From contig JAQVHQ010000018.1 in assembly GCA_028696165.1 (NCBI GenBank), forward strand, positions 1 to 58,757: 58,757 nucleotides of DNA, given 5' to 3'. The stretch's first letter is position 1; each line of letters opens with the position of its first letter. This stretch comes from Lachnospiraceae bacterium (GTDB taxonomy: Bacteria > Bacillota > Clostridia > Lachnospirales > Lachnospiraceae). The position numbers were made by a program, and so were the translations under genes. Of the stretch, positions 46,589 through 55,074 are shown piece after piece. The notes beneath the pieces are model-generated. The model had not been told where the DNA came from, made no database searches, and saw nothing but the letters and a program-made list of their open reading frames with translations.

Positions 46589-46748
46589 GGGGCATATAAA
46601 AATGTTTTTCAATTTATTGCCCCATTTACAACTGTTTAGGATATGGCTTTTTATGAAACGGGGTATATAAACCCACATCATTCATGCCTGCCCCGCTATA
46701 TTGTGATTTGCGGGGCAAGGCATGAATATTGTGCGCTTATATGCCCCG
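46589..46748. repeat. Array of three GGGGCA...TGCCCC palindromes
   Basis: Units at 46589-46623, 46660-46694 (left arm GGGGTA) and 46712-46747, with spans of 35, 35 and 36 bases and start-to-start spacing of 71 and 52. The second and third units also pair with each other (TGCCCCGC / GCGGGGCA). This is the same family and nearly the same spacing as the array at 9507. A 67-codon frame over it has no protein features. Confidence 0.7.
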
Positions 46749-46814
46749 TTGTTTATTTAGTATGCCTTAGTGTACCTGCGGCGTTAAATTCCAATCATGA
46801 AATCGATCACTCCA

Positions 46815-46843
46815 TTGACAAATCATTAACATCAGAATATAAT
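46815..46843 (+). promoter_or_regulatory. Consensus sigma-A promoter of the corrinoid uptake locus
   Basis: Perfect TTGACA (46815-46820), a 17-base spacer and perfect TATAAT (46838-46843). Transcription would start just before the second cobalamin riboswitch. Confidence 0.85.
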
Positions 46844-46864
46844 TAACTCGATATAACAAATTGA

Positions 46865-47179
46865 ATATAACGATTTTAGTGTTCATGTAATATGACATAA
46901 AAGGGAATCAGGTGTAAATCCTGAACGATCCGGTCACTGTAAGCAGGGCGAACGTTTTATATCCATTGTATTCTAAGTAATAGAATATGAGAAGGAAAAC
47001 GGTCGGTTATCTCTGTAAGCCAGGAAACCTGCTAAGATTGATACAGTCACTTCCGAAGAAAGTAACGCTGTACACATGAGAGCATTATTATATAGTTGTC
47101 CCTTTTTTTGTGTTTCGACTTCTGTATCTATAAATAAAATGTGTTTGCCTGTCTTTCTTTTGGGAAGGACAGGTTTTTT
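46865..47179 (+). promoter_or_regulatory. Second cobalamin riboswitch, upstream of the surface-protein/ABC locus
   Basis: Conserved core GATCCGGTCACTGTAA (46927-46942) and B12 box AGCCAGGAAACCTGCT (47018-47033), both the same as in the riboswitch at 10660. A terminator follows at 47148-47179. It links the giant surface protein, and probably the genes after it, to cobalamin supply: expressed when B12 is scarce. Confidence 0.92.
47148..47179 (+). terminator. Riboswitch expression-platform terminator
   Basis: CCTGTCTTTC...GGAAGGACAGG stem followed by TTTTTT, 126 bases before the surface-protein start. Confidence 0.82.
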
Positions 47180-47304
47180 GTTATGGGGTGAATGTAAAAA
47201 TATTATATCCAAAATATTATATGGATATATGATTCTGACATTTATTGATCATAAGGTTCATTGCCAGCAGCCATAAAGGCAAAATATGAGAAGGAGAAAC
47301 ACAT

Positions 47305-50300
47305 ATGAAAATAAGGAGAGAACAATTACTTGCACTTACACTTTCAGTTGTGCTGGGAGTATCATCAACTGTTACTGCTGTCCCGGTTTTTGCCGAGGAT
47401 GGGAATGCTGGTGCCGTGACACAAATGGAGGTAGCCCAGGAAAGCCAGAAAGCTGGGAATGTGAACCAACCGACAGCAGGAACTGTGAAATCGGAAACAA
47501 AGAAAACGGAAACAGCAAAGACGGAAACAGCAAAGACAGAAGACACAAAGGCGGAAAACATAAAAGACGAAAATGCGAATACAGAAGTGTCAGATAACCA
47601 GAATTCTCAGGAAAATAAAAAACAGGATGAAAAGACAGAGGATACTTATAAGAATAATAAGACAGATATAGCTGATGGTGAGAAGAATCAGGATGCCGTG
47701 CAGCAATCTAATAATACTGAGACATCAGGAGTTGTAGCAGTACAGGGATTAAGTCAAGATGAGTTAGTGCCTATGGCTGAAATGAAAACTTATTCTATTG
47801 TTACTAAGACAACTCCTGTAGAGAAACCAACGGAAGTATCAGCTATGTATTCCATGGATAGTGTGGTTGTTACGATGCAAGAGGATGGATCTTACCTTGT
47901 AAGAATGCATCAAACCGATCATAATCGTAATTATATGGCATTCACATCAGAATCGGAAATTGCTGCAGAACACGAGGTAGATTGGTATAAGGGAAGTGGA
48001 TCAGATGGATGCTACTTTACCGTTCCTATAGATACATTGGATGAACCAATTATAGCATGTTTTTCTTCTGATGAAAGAATTGCTATTAAAAAATTCAGCA
48101 GGGCAATGAATATCGCTTTTGATAAAGATTCCATGAAGGAAACAACTACTGAAAGCCCGGCAGTTGCATCAGATATTAAAATCCTTCCAAAAACAGTAAA
48201 AGTATCTTCTGTATCTTTAGATGAGACTGCAGTTTCCTTAAAGGAGGGAGATACAAAAACTCTTATAGCCATCGTTAATCCAGAAGATGCCACAGACAAA
48301 ACAGTTATCTGGTCAAGTGACAAAGAAGCGGTTGCAACGGTAGCGAATGGTGTGATAACCGCAGTGAAAGCAGGAGAGGCAATAATCACAGCAACGGTCG
48401 GAGATAAGACAGCAACGTGTTCGGTTACAGTCACGGATAATAGTGGAGTCACAGATGAAGCCAAAAAAGAAATATTAAGAGTTACGAACACAACAGGAAT
48501 GTTTAAGGTGGTTTCTGCAGCTGTTGAGACAAAAGATAATCAGTCAGTACTTCGATTTTCATTAAATTCTACAGGATACGAAAATCTTTTCATTGGAACA
48601 TATGATGAAGCATGTGCAACTACAGCAGATGGAACACCGGATGAAACAAATTGGGTTCATTATGCTTTGAATGATGCCGGGAAGTATGAATTTGTAATTC
48701 CGTTGGCAGAAGGTCAGACATTCATACCGGTACAGGCACTCTCTAAAAACTACGCAAATAAGGGGGAATACAGATGGTACTCTCGCCAGATGGTTGTAGA
48801 TAGAGCGAACAAGACTTTGACAGCTGGAGACTATGATAAGGCAGAGACGATTGCTCTCACGAATAATACTACTTTACCTGCAGCATCCGCAGAGCTGGAA
48901 ACAGTAGGCGGACCAATGTCTAATAATTACAATGAAATCTTGAAACTTGCCATGTCAGATACTACTTTTGATAAAATATATATCGGTTCTGCAGAAGACG
49001 CAAAAACTGCAGAAAATACAGTTGCAATCGATGGGCAGCTATTCAATGTATCTGTAAAAACTAACAATACAGGTGGAACTATCGCATACGATTATCTGGA
49101 TAAAAAGACTGTATTTGCATTCCACTCAGCTGCAGAAGATACATGGACTGAAGCGGAGATCACGGTCAGTAAAACAGGCAGCTCTGTTTTAATGGATACA
49201 GTTCCAGTTGCTGCCACAGGAATCTCTCTTGATCAAAATACGCTTACTCTTGAAAAAGGTGCAAAGGGTACTTTAAAAGCAACAGTCACACCAGAAGATG
49301 CCACAGATAAGACAGTTACATGGACTTCCGATAATGAGGCCATAGCAAAAGTTGATACTAAGGGCACTGTGACAGCAGTGGCAGATGGAACTACTACAAT
49401 TACGGCGGCCATAGGAAGTTATTCTGCAGAGTGTGTTGTTACAGTTGAAACAACAGAAATTAAATTTAGTGTACAGACGCTTGTTGCCAAGGGAACTGCC
49501 AAGGCAACCGTAAATTCTGATAATGTAGTACTGACATTAACAGATGAAGATGAAAAATCCTATGATATACCTAAAATATCATCAAATAAATATTCTTTCA
49601 CAAAACTGGATGCAGACAAGACATACACATTGACGGTATCCCGGGAAGATTATGAAGTAGTGACAGAAACGAAAAATCCAGATTCCACAGATTATATACA
49701 TACATCTACAGGAGAAACTATTTTCACAAAGACGATTACAAAAGCAGATGCAGGTTCTGCTTTCACAATTATCTTCCAGAGAGTAGAGGATCCGCTGCGT
49801 GATGCATTAAGAGCAGTACCAGAAGATGAAGCAGATTATGATATGTTTACAACGGAGACTGCACAGAAATTAAAAGAGGCAGTTGCAGCAGCTGATGCTG
49901 CGGAAACAGATGCGACAAAACGTGAAGCGATGGCAAAGGCAATTACAGATGCAATCAATGGTCTGGTATTAAAAAGCGGAACCTATGATGCCAGTGTGGA
50001 GACAACTTCTGGATTCCCAATTCCTGATTTTGTCGTTACCTCTAAAAATGGGGAAATGAGTGTACAGATTACCGCTAATGGTTTTGCATTTACAAAACTG
50101 TATCTGGGAACGGCAGCGGAAGCAAAAACTGCAGCAGATGACGATCCTAAGATGATTCTTCCAGATGGAGATATGGTTACAAACAGTAATGGTGCTCAGG
50201 CATATCAGTTTACACTTCCACTTAACGGATTTGAAGAAACCATAAGCTTTGCTTCATATGCAGGAGGGGCTTCAAGTTCTAAGAGAAGAGTATGGGCAGA

Positions 50301-52092
50301 CCAGACAGCTACATTTAAATTAAAAAATCTGCAATTAATCAATAGTATTGTAGATGTTGCAAATGTATCTTTAGATGAAACAGCAGTGACTATGGAAGAG
50401 GGAGATACAAAAACGCTGACAGCCACAGTTACGCCAGAAGATGCAACAGACAAAACAGTCACCTGGACAAGTGATGCACCAGATGTTGCTGCAGTGGAAA
50501 ATGGTGTGATAACAGCAGTAAAGGCTGGTAGTGCAACTATTACAGCACAGGCAGAGAATAAGACAGCAACATGTACGGTTACAGTTGAAGAAAAGGCTGT
50601 AAAAGAAATATTAGAGGTTACGAATACTACAGGAATGTTCAAAGTAGTATCTGCAGCAATAGAGACAAAGGATGGTAAATCAGTACTTCGATTTGCACTA
50701 AATTCAACAGGATATGAAAATCTCCTGATTGGCACTTATGATGAAGCATATGCAACTACCAGCGATGGAACACCGGATGAAACAAATTGGATACATTACA
50801 GTTTAAATAGCGATGGTAAATATGAATTTGTAATTCCGCTGACAGAGGGAGAAAACTTTATCCCGATACAGGCACTCTCTAAAAACTATGTAGACAAGGG
50901 TGAATACAGATGGTATTCCCGTCAGTTGGTTATAGACAGAGAAAACAAGGCACTGACTGCTGGCGATTATGATAAGGCAGAAGCAATAACGATAACGAAT
51001 AATACTGTATTACCGGCTGCATCAGCAGAATTGGAGACAGTAGGCGGTCCAATGTCTAATAATTACAAAGAAATTTTAAAACTTGCTATGTCAGAGAAAA
51101 CATTTGATAAAGTTTATGCAGGTTCCGCTGCAGATGCCAAAACAGCAACGGAGACTACAGCAATTGAAGATCAGACATTCAATATTCCAATAAAGGCCAA
51201 TAATACAGGCGGTACAGTTGATTATGATTATCTGGATAAAAAGACACTGTTTTCATTCCACTCTGCTTCTGATGATACATGGTTAGAGACCGTGATGACA
51301 GTAAGTAAAGATTCAAAATCCGTTGTAATTGATTTTGGTAATGTGGCAGTGTCAGGTATTTCATTAGATAAGACAACGCTTTCACTTATAGTTGGAGATA
51401 AGGAGACCTTGACTGCAACTGTTACACCGGACTATGCATCAGATAAAACTGTTATATGGACAAGTGATGATACATCAATTGCCACAGTAAAGGATGGCGT
51501 GGTAACAGCAGTAAAAGCAGGTACAGCAAAAGTCACTGCAAAGGCAGGAAATCAGACAGCAACCTGTACAGTAACAATAAACGATTTCGTATCAGTAACA
51601 GGCATCAAGCTTGATAAATCAACTATGAGCCTGGTGGCTGGAAAGAGCGGTAAACTCACAGCAACAACTGCACCAACAGATGCAACGAAACCAGTTGTAA
51701 CCTGGACTTCAGATGATCCAACGATTGCTACTGTAGATGCAGAAGGTAATGTAAAGGCAATAAAAGCAGGCCAGACAAAGATATGGGCAACTGCATCCGA
51801 TGGAAGCAAAATAACAACATATGCAGATGGAAATGACACACTGACAGCATCCTGCTTAGTTACTGTAACCGCTGCAGCACAAACTCCTACACCTGGTACA
51901 ACCAATAAAACAGGAACTACCGGAAATACGAATAATACTGCTGCTGGGTCTACATCTCAGACGGCTTCCAGCGCATCCACAAGAACTGGGGATGAGAACA
52001 ATATGTCAGGCTGGATGATGTTGATGGTGGCAGCAGGGTTTATCTCAATTGCCGATGTAGTAATTCGAAGAAAAAAGAAGACTGACAGATAA
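47305..52092 (+). CDS. Giant wall-anchored surface protein with Big_2 domains and repeated NEAT-like modules; predicted corrinoid capture protein
   Basis: A 1595-residue exported protein. The signal peptide is cut near Ala30. A Lys/Thr/Glu-rich spacer (about 50-150) precedes a beta-sandwich-like domain (162-280). Five bacterial Ig-like Big_2 domains follow (about 299-380, 632-716, 1016-1096, 1350-1430, 1432-1523). Two copies of a two-part module lie between them: part B (MFKVVSAA-ET...GYENL-IGTYDEA...YRWYSRQ; about 388-510 and 1100-1225) and part C (LPAASAELETVGGPMSNNY; about 522-625 and 1238-1340). There is also a FIVAR-like helical segment (about 830-893) and another B-like domain (890-1010). 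The C-terminus has RTGDENN (from 1560), a membrane segment and RRKKKTDR, a sortase-type anchor variant. It lies directly after a B12 riboswitch. Ligand binding is inferred; no YxxxY heme motif is seen. Confidence 0.82.
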   Translation: MKIRREQLLALTLSVVLGVSSTVTAVPVFAEDGNAGAVTQMEVAQESQKAGNVNQPTAGTVKSETKKTETAKTETAKTEDTKAENIKDENANTEVSDNQNSQENKKQDEKTEDTYKNNKTDIADGEKNQDAVQQSNNTETSGVVAVQGLSQDELVPMAEMKTYSIVTKTTPVEKPTEVSAMYSMDSVVVTMQEDGSYLVRMHQTDHNRNYMAFTSESEIAAEHEVDWYKGSGSDGCYFTVPIDTLDEPIIACFSSDERIAIKKFSRAMNIAFDKDSMKETTTESPAVASDIKILPKTVKVSSVSLDETAVSLKEGDTKTLIAIVNPEDATDKTVIWSSDKEAVATVANGVITAVKAGEAIITATVGDKTATCSVTVTDNSGVTDEAKKEILRVTNTTGMFKVVSAAVETKDNQSVLRFSLNSTGYENLFIGTYDEACATTADGTPDETNWVHYALNDAGKYEFVIPLAEGQTFIPVQALSKNYANKGEYRWYSRQMVVDRANKTLTAGDYDKAETIALTNNTTLPAASAELETVGGPMSNNYNEILKLAMSDTTFDKIYIGSAEDAKTAENTVAIDGQLFNVSVKTNNTGGTIAYDYLDKKTVFAFHSAAEDTWTEAEITVSKTGSSVLMDTVPVAATGISLDQNTLTLEKGAKGTLKATVTPEDATDKTVTWTSDNEAIAKVDTKGTVTAVADGTTTITAAIGSYSAECVVTVETTEIKFSVQTLVAKGTAKATVNSDNVVLTLTDEDEKSYDIPKISSNKYSFTKLDADKTYTLTVSREDYEVVTETKNPDSTDYIHTSTGETIFTKTITKADAGSAFTIIFQRVEDPLRDALRAVPEDEADYDMFTTETAQKLKEAVAAADAAETDATKREAMAKAITDAINGLVLKSGTYDASVETTSGFPIPDFVVTSKNGEMSVQITANGFAFTKLYLGTAAEAKTAADDDPKMILPDGDMVTNSNGAQAYQFTLPLNGFEETISFASYAGGASSSKRRVWADQTATFKLKNLQLINSIVDVANVSLDETAVTMEEGDTKTLTATVTPEDATDKTVTWTSDAPDVAAVENGVITAVKAGSATITAQAENKTATCTVTVEEKAVKEILEVTNTTGMFKVVSAAIETKDGKSVLRFALNSTGYENLLIGTYDEAYATTSDGTPDETNWIHYSLNSDGKYEFVIPLTEGENFIPIQALSKNYVDKGEYRWYSRQLVIDRENKALTAGDYDKAEAITITNNTVLPAASAELETVGGPMSNNYKEILKLAMSEKTFDKVYAGSAADAKTATETTAIEDQTFNIPIKANNTGGTVDYDYLDKKTLFSFHSASDDTWLETVMTVSKDSKSVVIDFGNVAVSGISLDKTTLSLIVGDKETLTATVTPDYASDKTVIWTSDDTSIATVKDGVVTAVKAGTAKVTAKAGNQTATCTVTINDFVSVTGIKLDKSTMSLVAGKSGKLTATTAPTDATKPVVTWTSDDPTIATVDAEGNVKAIKAGQTKIWATASDGSKITTYADGNDTLTASCLVTVTAAAQTPTPGTTNKTGTTGNTNNTAAGSTSQTASSASTRTGDENNMSGWMMLMVAAGFISIADVVIRRKKKTDR

Positions 52093-52137
52093 TATATATG
52101 AAAATATATATTTGATTTGACACTGTTGTATTAGAAT

Positions 52138-52171
52138 AAAAGGCTGTTTTCCTGAGGAAGGCGGTCTTTTA
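52138..52171 (+). terminator. Probable weak terminator between the two surface-protein genes
   Basis: AAAAGGCTGTTTTCC pairs imperfectly with GGAAGGCGGTCTTTT. Some transcripts probably stop here, making the first protein more abundant than the transport proteins. Confidence 0.5.
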
Positions 52172-52230
52172 TTAGCAGAGATCTTTAGAAAAATACAGTT
52201 TGTATTGAGCGTAATATGGAAGGGAGAAAA

Positions 52231-55074
52231 ATGAAGAACTATAAAAAATATCTTGCGCTGTTTCTTTCTGTTGCAATGTCTGTATCACCGGCTACCAGTA
52301 TTTACGCTGATGGGATGGATACAGAGGTTGAAACAGAAAATGTGGAACCAGAAGCAGCAATGGCAGGTGACACATCTGTAACAGATGCACCTATAACAGA
52401 AGTACCAGTAACAGAAGTGCCGTCAACAGAAGCACCGGCAGCAGATATTCCGTCAGATGATACAACCACAGAAAATTCAACAGAGGATGCATCAGTAGCG
52501 GCAGGAGAAAATTCAGCAGAGGATTCTTCTGAGAATAAGGAAGAGGGAACGGTAATAACAGCAGAGGATTTGAGTAATATATCAGAAAATATAAATTCTG
52601 AAATTATGCCTGCATCGACAGGAGATGCAGCATATGGATTGAGTCTGTTAAGTGACGAATCAGCGAATACCAATGATGCTGGAGTCAGGGTGCTAAAACC
52701 TGACGAAGGTAATGGGGAATTTGCCATGTTCACGATTTCAGCTTCTTCTGTCACGGTTAATGGCGAAAAAATTGCAATACATATAGAGACGAAGAACACA
52801 GGATATAATGCCTTCTATCTGGGAACGAAGGACGATACTGACAAAACACCAATATATACGGGACAGGAATTGAGCGAAGGTGGATGGGCTTTTGATTTCG
52901 AAGTGCCAGTGGAGAAAAAAGGAACCAATATACCGATTTTACTTCGAAAAGTATCCAATGGAGATTGGTATACAAATAAAAATCTGGTTATCACAATACC
53001 AGATGTAGAGACTCCAGATCCAACACCGGATCCTGACCCAGAGGTCAAGAAATTCGATGATGGAGTATACAGTACAACTGCAGAAACAGGTGCGGCCATG
53101 TTTAAGGTGGTTGGAGTTTCCATGACGGTAAAGAGTGGAGAGATGAATGCACTTATTACTTTGAGTGGAACTGGATACGATTACCTGTATATGGGAACTT
53201 CACAGGAAGCAGCAGGTGCATCAACGGTAAATTGGATTCCTGTAAAAGGAAGCTCAGATTATACAGATGGCGGAGTGACTAAGACAGGATATACTTATAG
53301 TATACCGGTATCTGAATTGGACAAACCACTGGCAGTAGCTTCTCATTCACAAAAACAAGATAAATGGTATGACCGAACCATTACCATTAATTCCGCAGAT
53401 ATGGTAAAAACAGGAGAGTTACCTTCTGGAGGCGATAATACAGGTGGTAATACCGGAGGCAACACAGGTGGAAATACAGGTGGTAATACCGGAGGCAATA
53501 CAGGTGGAAATACAGGCGGTAACACCGGCGGAAATACAGGCGGAAATACGGGCGGTAACACCGGTGGAAATACGGGTGGAAATGCCGGAGGCAGTACAGG
53601 AGGAACTACAGGTACTGTAAACAGTTCTACAACATTGGCGGATGGTGTATATACACCGGACAAATTCTCATGGTCAGGCGGAACAGGCCGTGTCAGCATT
53701 TCCTGTAACACAATAACGATTAAAAATGGACAGGCATATGCAACAATTGTATTTAGCAGTGGTGCTTATTCCTATGTGAAAGCAAATGGAAAAACTTATT
53801 ATGGAACAAATACCAGCCAGACTTCATCATTTACCATTCCAGTTCAATTAAATACCAATAACAAAGTTCTGGGTATGACGACGAAGATGTCCGCTGCCCA
53901 TGAGATTGAATACAGCATCTACGTGTATTTAGCTGCAGCTAATACCAGTGGAGGTTCCAATGGAAGCGGTACTTCCGGAAATGGAGCGACAGCGTCTTTA
54001 AGTGATACGAAGACATTAGATACTTCTGCACCGGAAATAATAGGTTTAGAGTATAAATCTGAGACGAAATTAGAGCATGCAAAATATTTTAAAATTTATA
54101 ATTATGATAAGGGAATCACACTGTTGGAAATTGATATGACGAAAGACACAGCAAGAGACCCTGAGAAGACAGATGCTGCTGACACAGCAGAAGATACTAC
54201 AGAGGATGCAGACAGTACGACAAGCAGTAAAACAGCTAACAGTAGTAAAACAACCAGCAGTAAAACAACCGACAGTAACACAACCAGTAAAACCACCAAT
54301 AAAACAGGAAATACTTCTAAAACAACAGTAGATTCAGAAGAGACAGGAATTGCAGAAGATGGTGAAACCATTGTACAGACAGGTGAGGAAATTACAGCCG
54401 AATTGTATAAAGGAAATGTTGTCAAATATCTCATCGTCCCGGAAGATGAAGAAGTACCGGCAGGGCTTGATAAGGAAACCATAGTTGTGAATCTCCCGGT
54501 TGACGGAGCTTATGTCGGCGATGACGAAGCATTAGAAACCATGGATTCGCTGAAAGTATTAGATGCCATAGCGGCAGTTGGAGTAAAAGAAAAGGATTGT
54601 AAGAATGATACTGTTAAGAAGGCAATGAAAAGCAAAGAGATTGCCTATGCAGGAGAGTGGGATGATCCGGAATTCAAACAGTTACTAAAGAGTAAATGTG
54701 ATTTCGCAATCGTACCATCTGATATACTGCCTCAAGATCCTGATGAAGAAAATACAGAGGATACAGAATCTGATAAGAAAACTACAGACAGCAAAAACAC
54801 AAAAAATAGTAGTGCAGAAAGTCAAGGCACAGTAACAAAAACGACAGAAGAATCACTTACAGTGAAAGAACAGACTGAGAGATTGGAGGATGTTTCCGGA
54901 CATTTTGCTACCTTGTGGATGCCTATGATTGTAGATCGTTCTGCAGATGAAGAGTCAGAACTGGGCAAATATGAGTGGATAAAGGTTTATGGAGCTTTGT
55001 TTGACTGTAAGGATGAAGCTGACAAATTATTCGATGCAAAAGAAAAGGAAACGGAAAATAATAATGAACAGTAG
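52231..55074 (+). CDS. Secreted modular protein: three NEAT-like domains plus a single binding-protein lobe
   Basis: A 947-residue secreted protein (positions below count from the in-frame ATG 52216; 52231 is chosen because AGGGAG precedes it). After the signal peptide and a Thr/Glu/Pro spacer come two beta-sandwich domains (about 165-262 and 279-392), a GGNT repeat hinge (405-465) and a third domain (473-573). The C-terminal part (about 604-952) is paralogous to the first lobe of the next gene's product: IVPEDEEVPAGLDKETIVV versus IVPDGMEVPENISEDTIVL, and LGKYEWIKVYGALFDCKDEA versus LGRTEWIKAYGVMMDKEEEA. The second lobe is missing, and two Ser/Thr-rich loops are inserted in the lobe. There is no wall anchor. 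It overlaps the lipoprotein gene by 11 bases. Predicted corrinoid relay protein; function not proven. Confidence 0.8.
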   Translation: MKNYKKYLALFLSVAMSVSPATSIYADGMDTEVETENVEPEAAMAGDTSVTDAPITEVPVTEVPSTEAPAADIPSDDTTTENSTEDASVAAGENSAEDSSENKEEGTVITAEDLSNISENINSEIMPASTGDAAYGLSLLSDESANTNDAGVRVLKPDEGNGEFAMFTISASSVTVNGEKIAIHIETKNTGYNAFYLGTKDDTDKTPIYTGQELSEGGWAFDFEVPVEKKGTNIPILLRKVSNGDWYTNKNLVITIPDVETPDPTPDPDPEVKKFDDGVYSTTAETGAAMFKVVGVSMTVKSGEMNALITLSGTGYDYLYMGTSQEAAGASTVNWIPVKGSSDYTDGGVTKTGYTYSIPVSELDKPLAVASHSQKQDKWYDRTITINSADMVKTGELPSGGDNTGGNTGGNTGGNTGGNTGGNTGGNTGGNTGGNTGGNTGGNTGGNTGGNAGGSTGGTTGTVNSSTTLADGVYTPDKFSWSGGTGRVSISCNTITIKNGQAYATIVFSSGAYSYVKANGKTYYGTNTSQTSSFTIPVQLNTNNKVLGMTTKMSAAHEIEYSIYVYLAAANTSGGSNGSGTSGNGATASLSDTKTLDTSAPEIIGLEYKSETKLEHAKYFKIYNYDKGITLLEIDMTKDTARDPEKTDAADTAEDTTEDADSTTSSKTANSSKTTSSKTTDSNTTSKTTNKTGNTSKTTVDSEETGIAEDGETIVQTGEEITAELYKGNVVKYLIVPEDEEVPAGLDKETIVVNLPVDGAYVGDDEALETMDSLKVLDAIAAVGVKEKDCKNDTVKKAMKSKEIAYAGEWDDPEFKQLLKSKCDFAIVPSDILPQDPDEENTEDTESDKKTTDSKNTKNSSAESQGTVTKTTEESLTVKEQTERLEDVSGHFATLWMPMIVDRSADEESELGKYEWIKVYGALFDCKDEADKLFDAKEKETENNNEQ
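53429..53615 (+). repeat. 12-bp coding tandem repeat (Gly-Gly-Asn-Thr hinge)
   Basis: About eleven GGNT units followed by GGNA, GGST and GGTT, encoded by a 12-base repeat with alternate codon choices. It is a flexible hinge between surface domains and likely varies in length between strains. The minus-strand Pro-rich frame over it is an artefact. Confidence 0.85.

Noticed and set aside
46643-46846. 67-residue ORF after nahK
   Set aside because: It covers the palindrome array and runs into the promoter; no ribosome site or protein features.
48012-48491. Minus-strand 159-residue ORF (and similar ones opposite the Big_2 domains)
   Set aside because: Antisense shadows of repeated Big_2 coding sequence, without ribosome sites.
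47305-52092. Classic heme-binding NEAT surface protein
   Set aside because: The domains have a NEAT-like plan, but the YxxxY heme motif is not seen and the gene is under a cobalamin riboswitch; heme remains an alternative, not the main call.
53343-53711. Minus-strand Pro/Val-rich ORF
   Set aside because: It is the antisense of the GGNT repeat in the secreted protein; the plus frame has signal peptide, domains and operon context.
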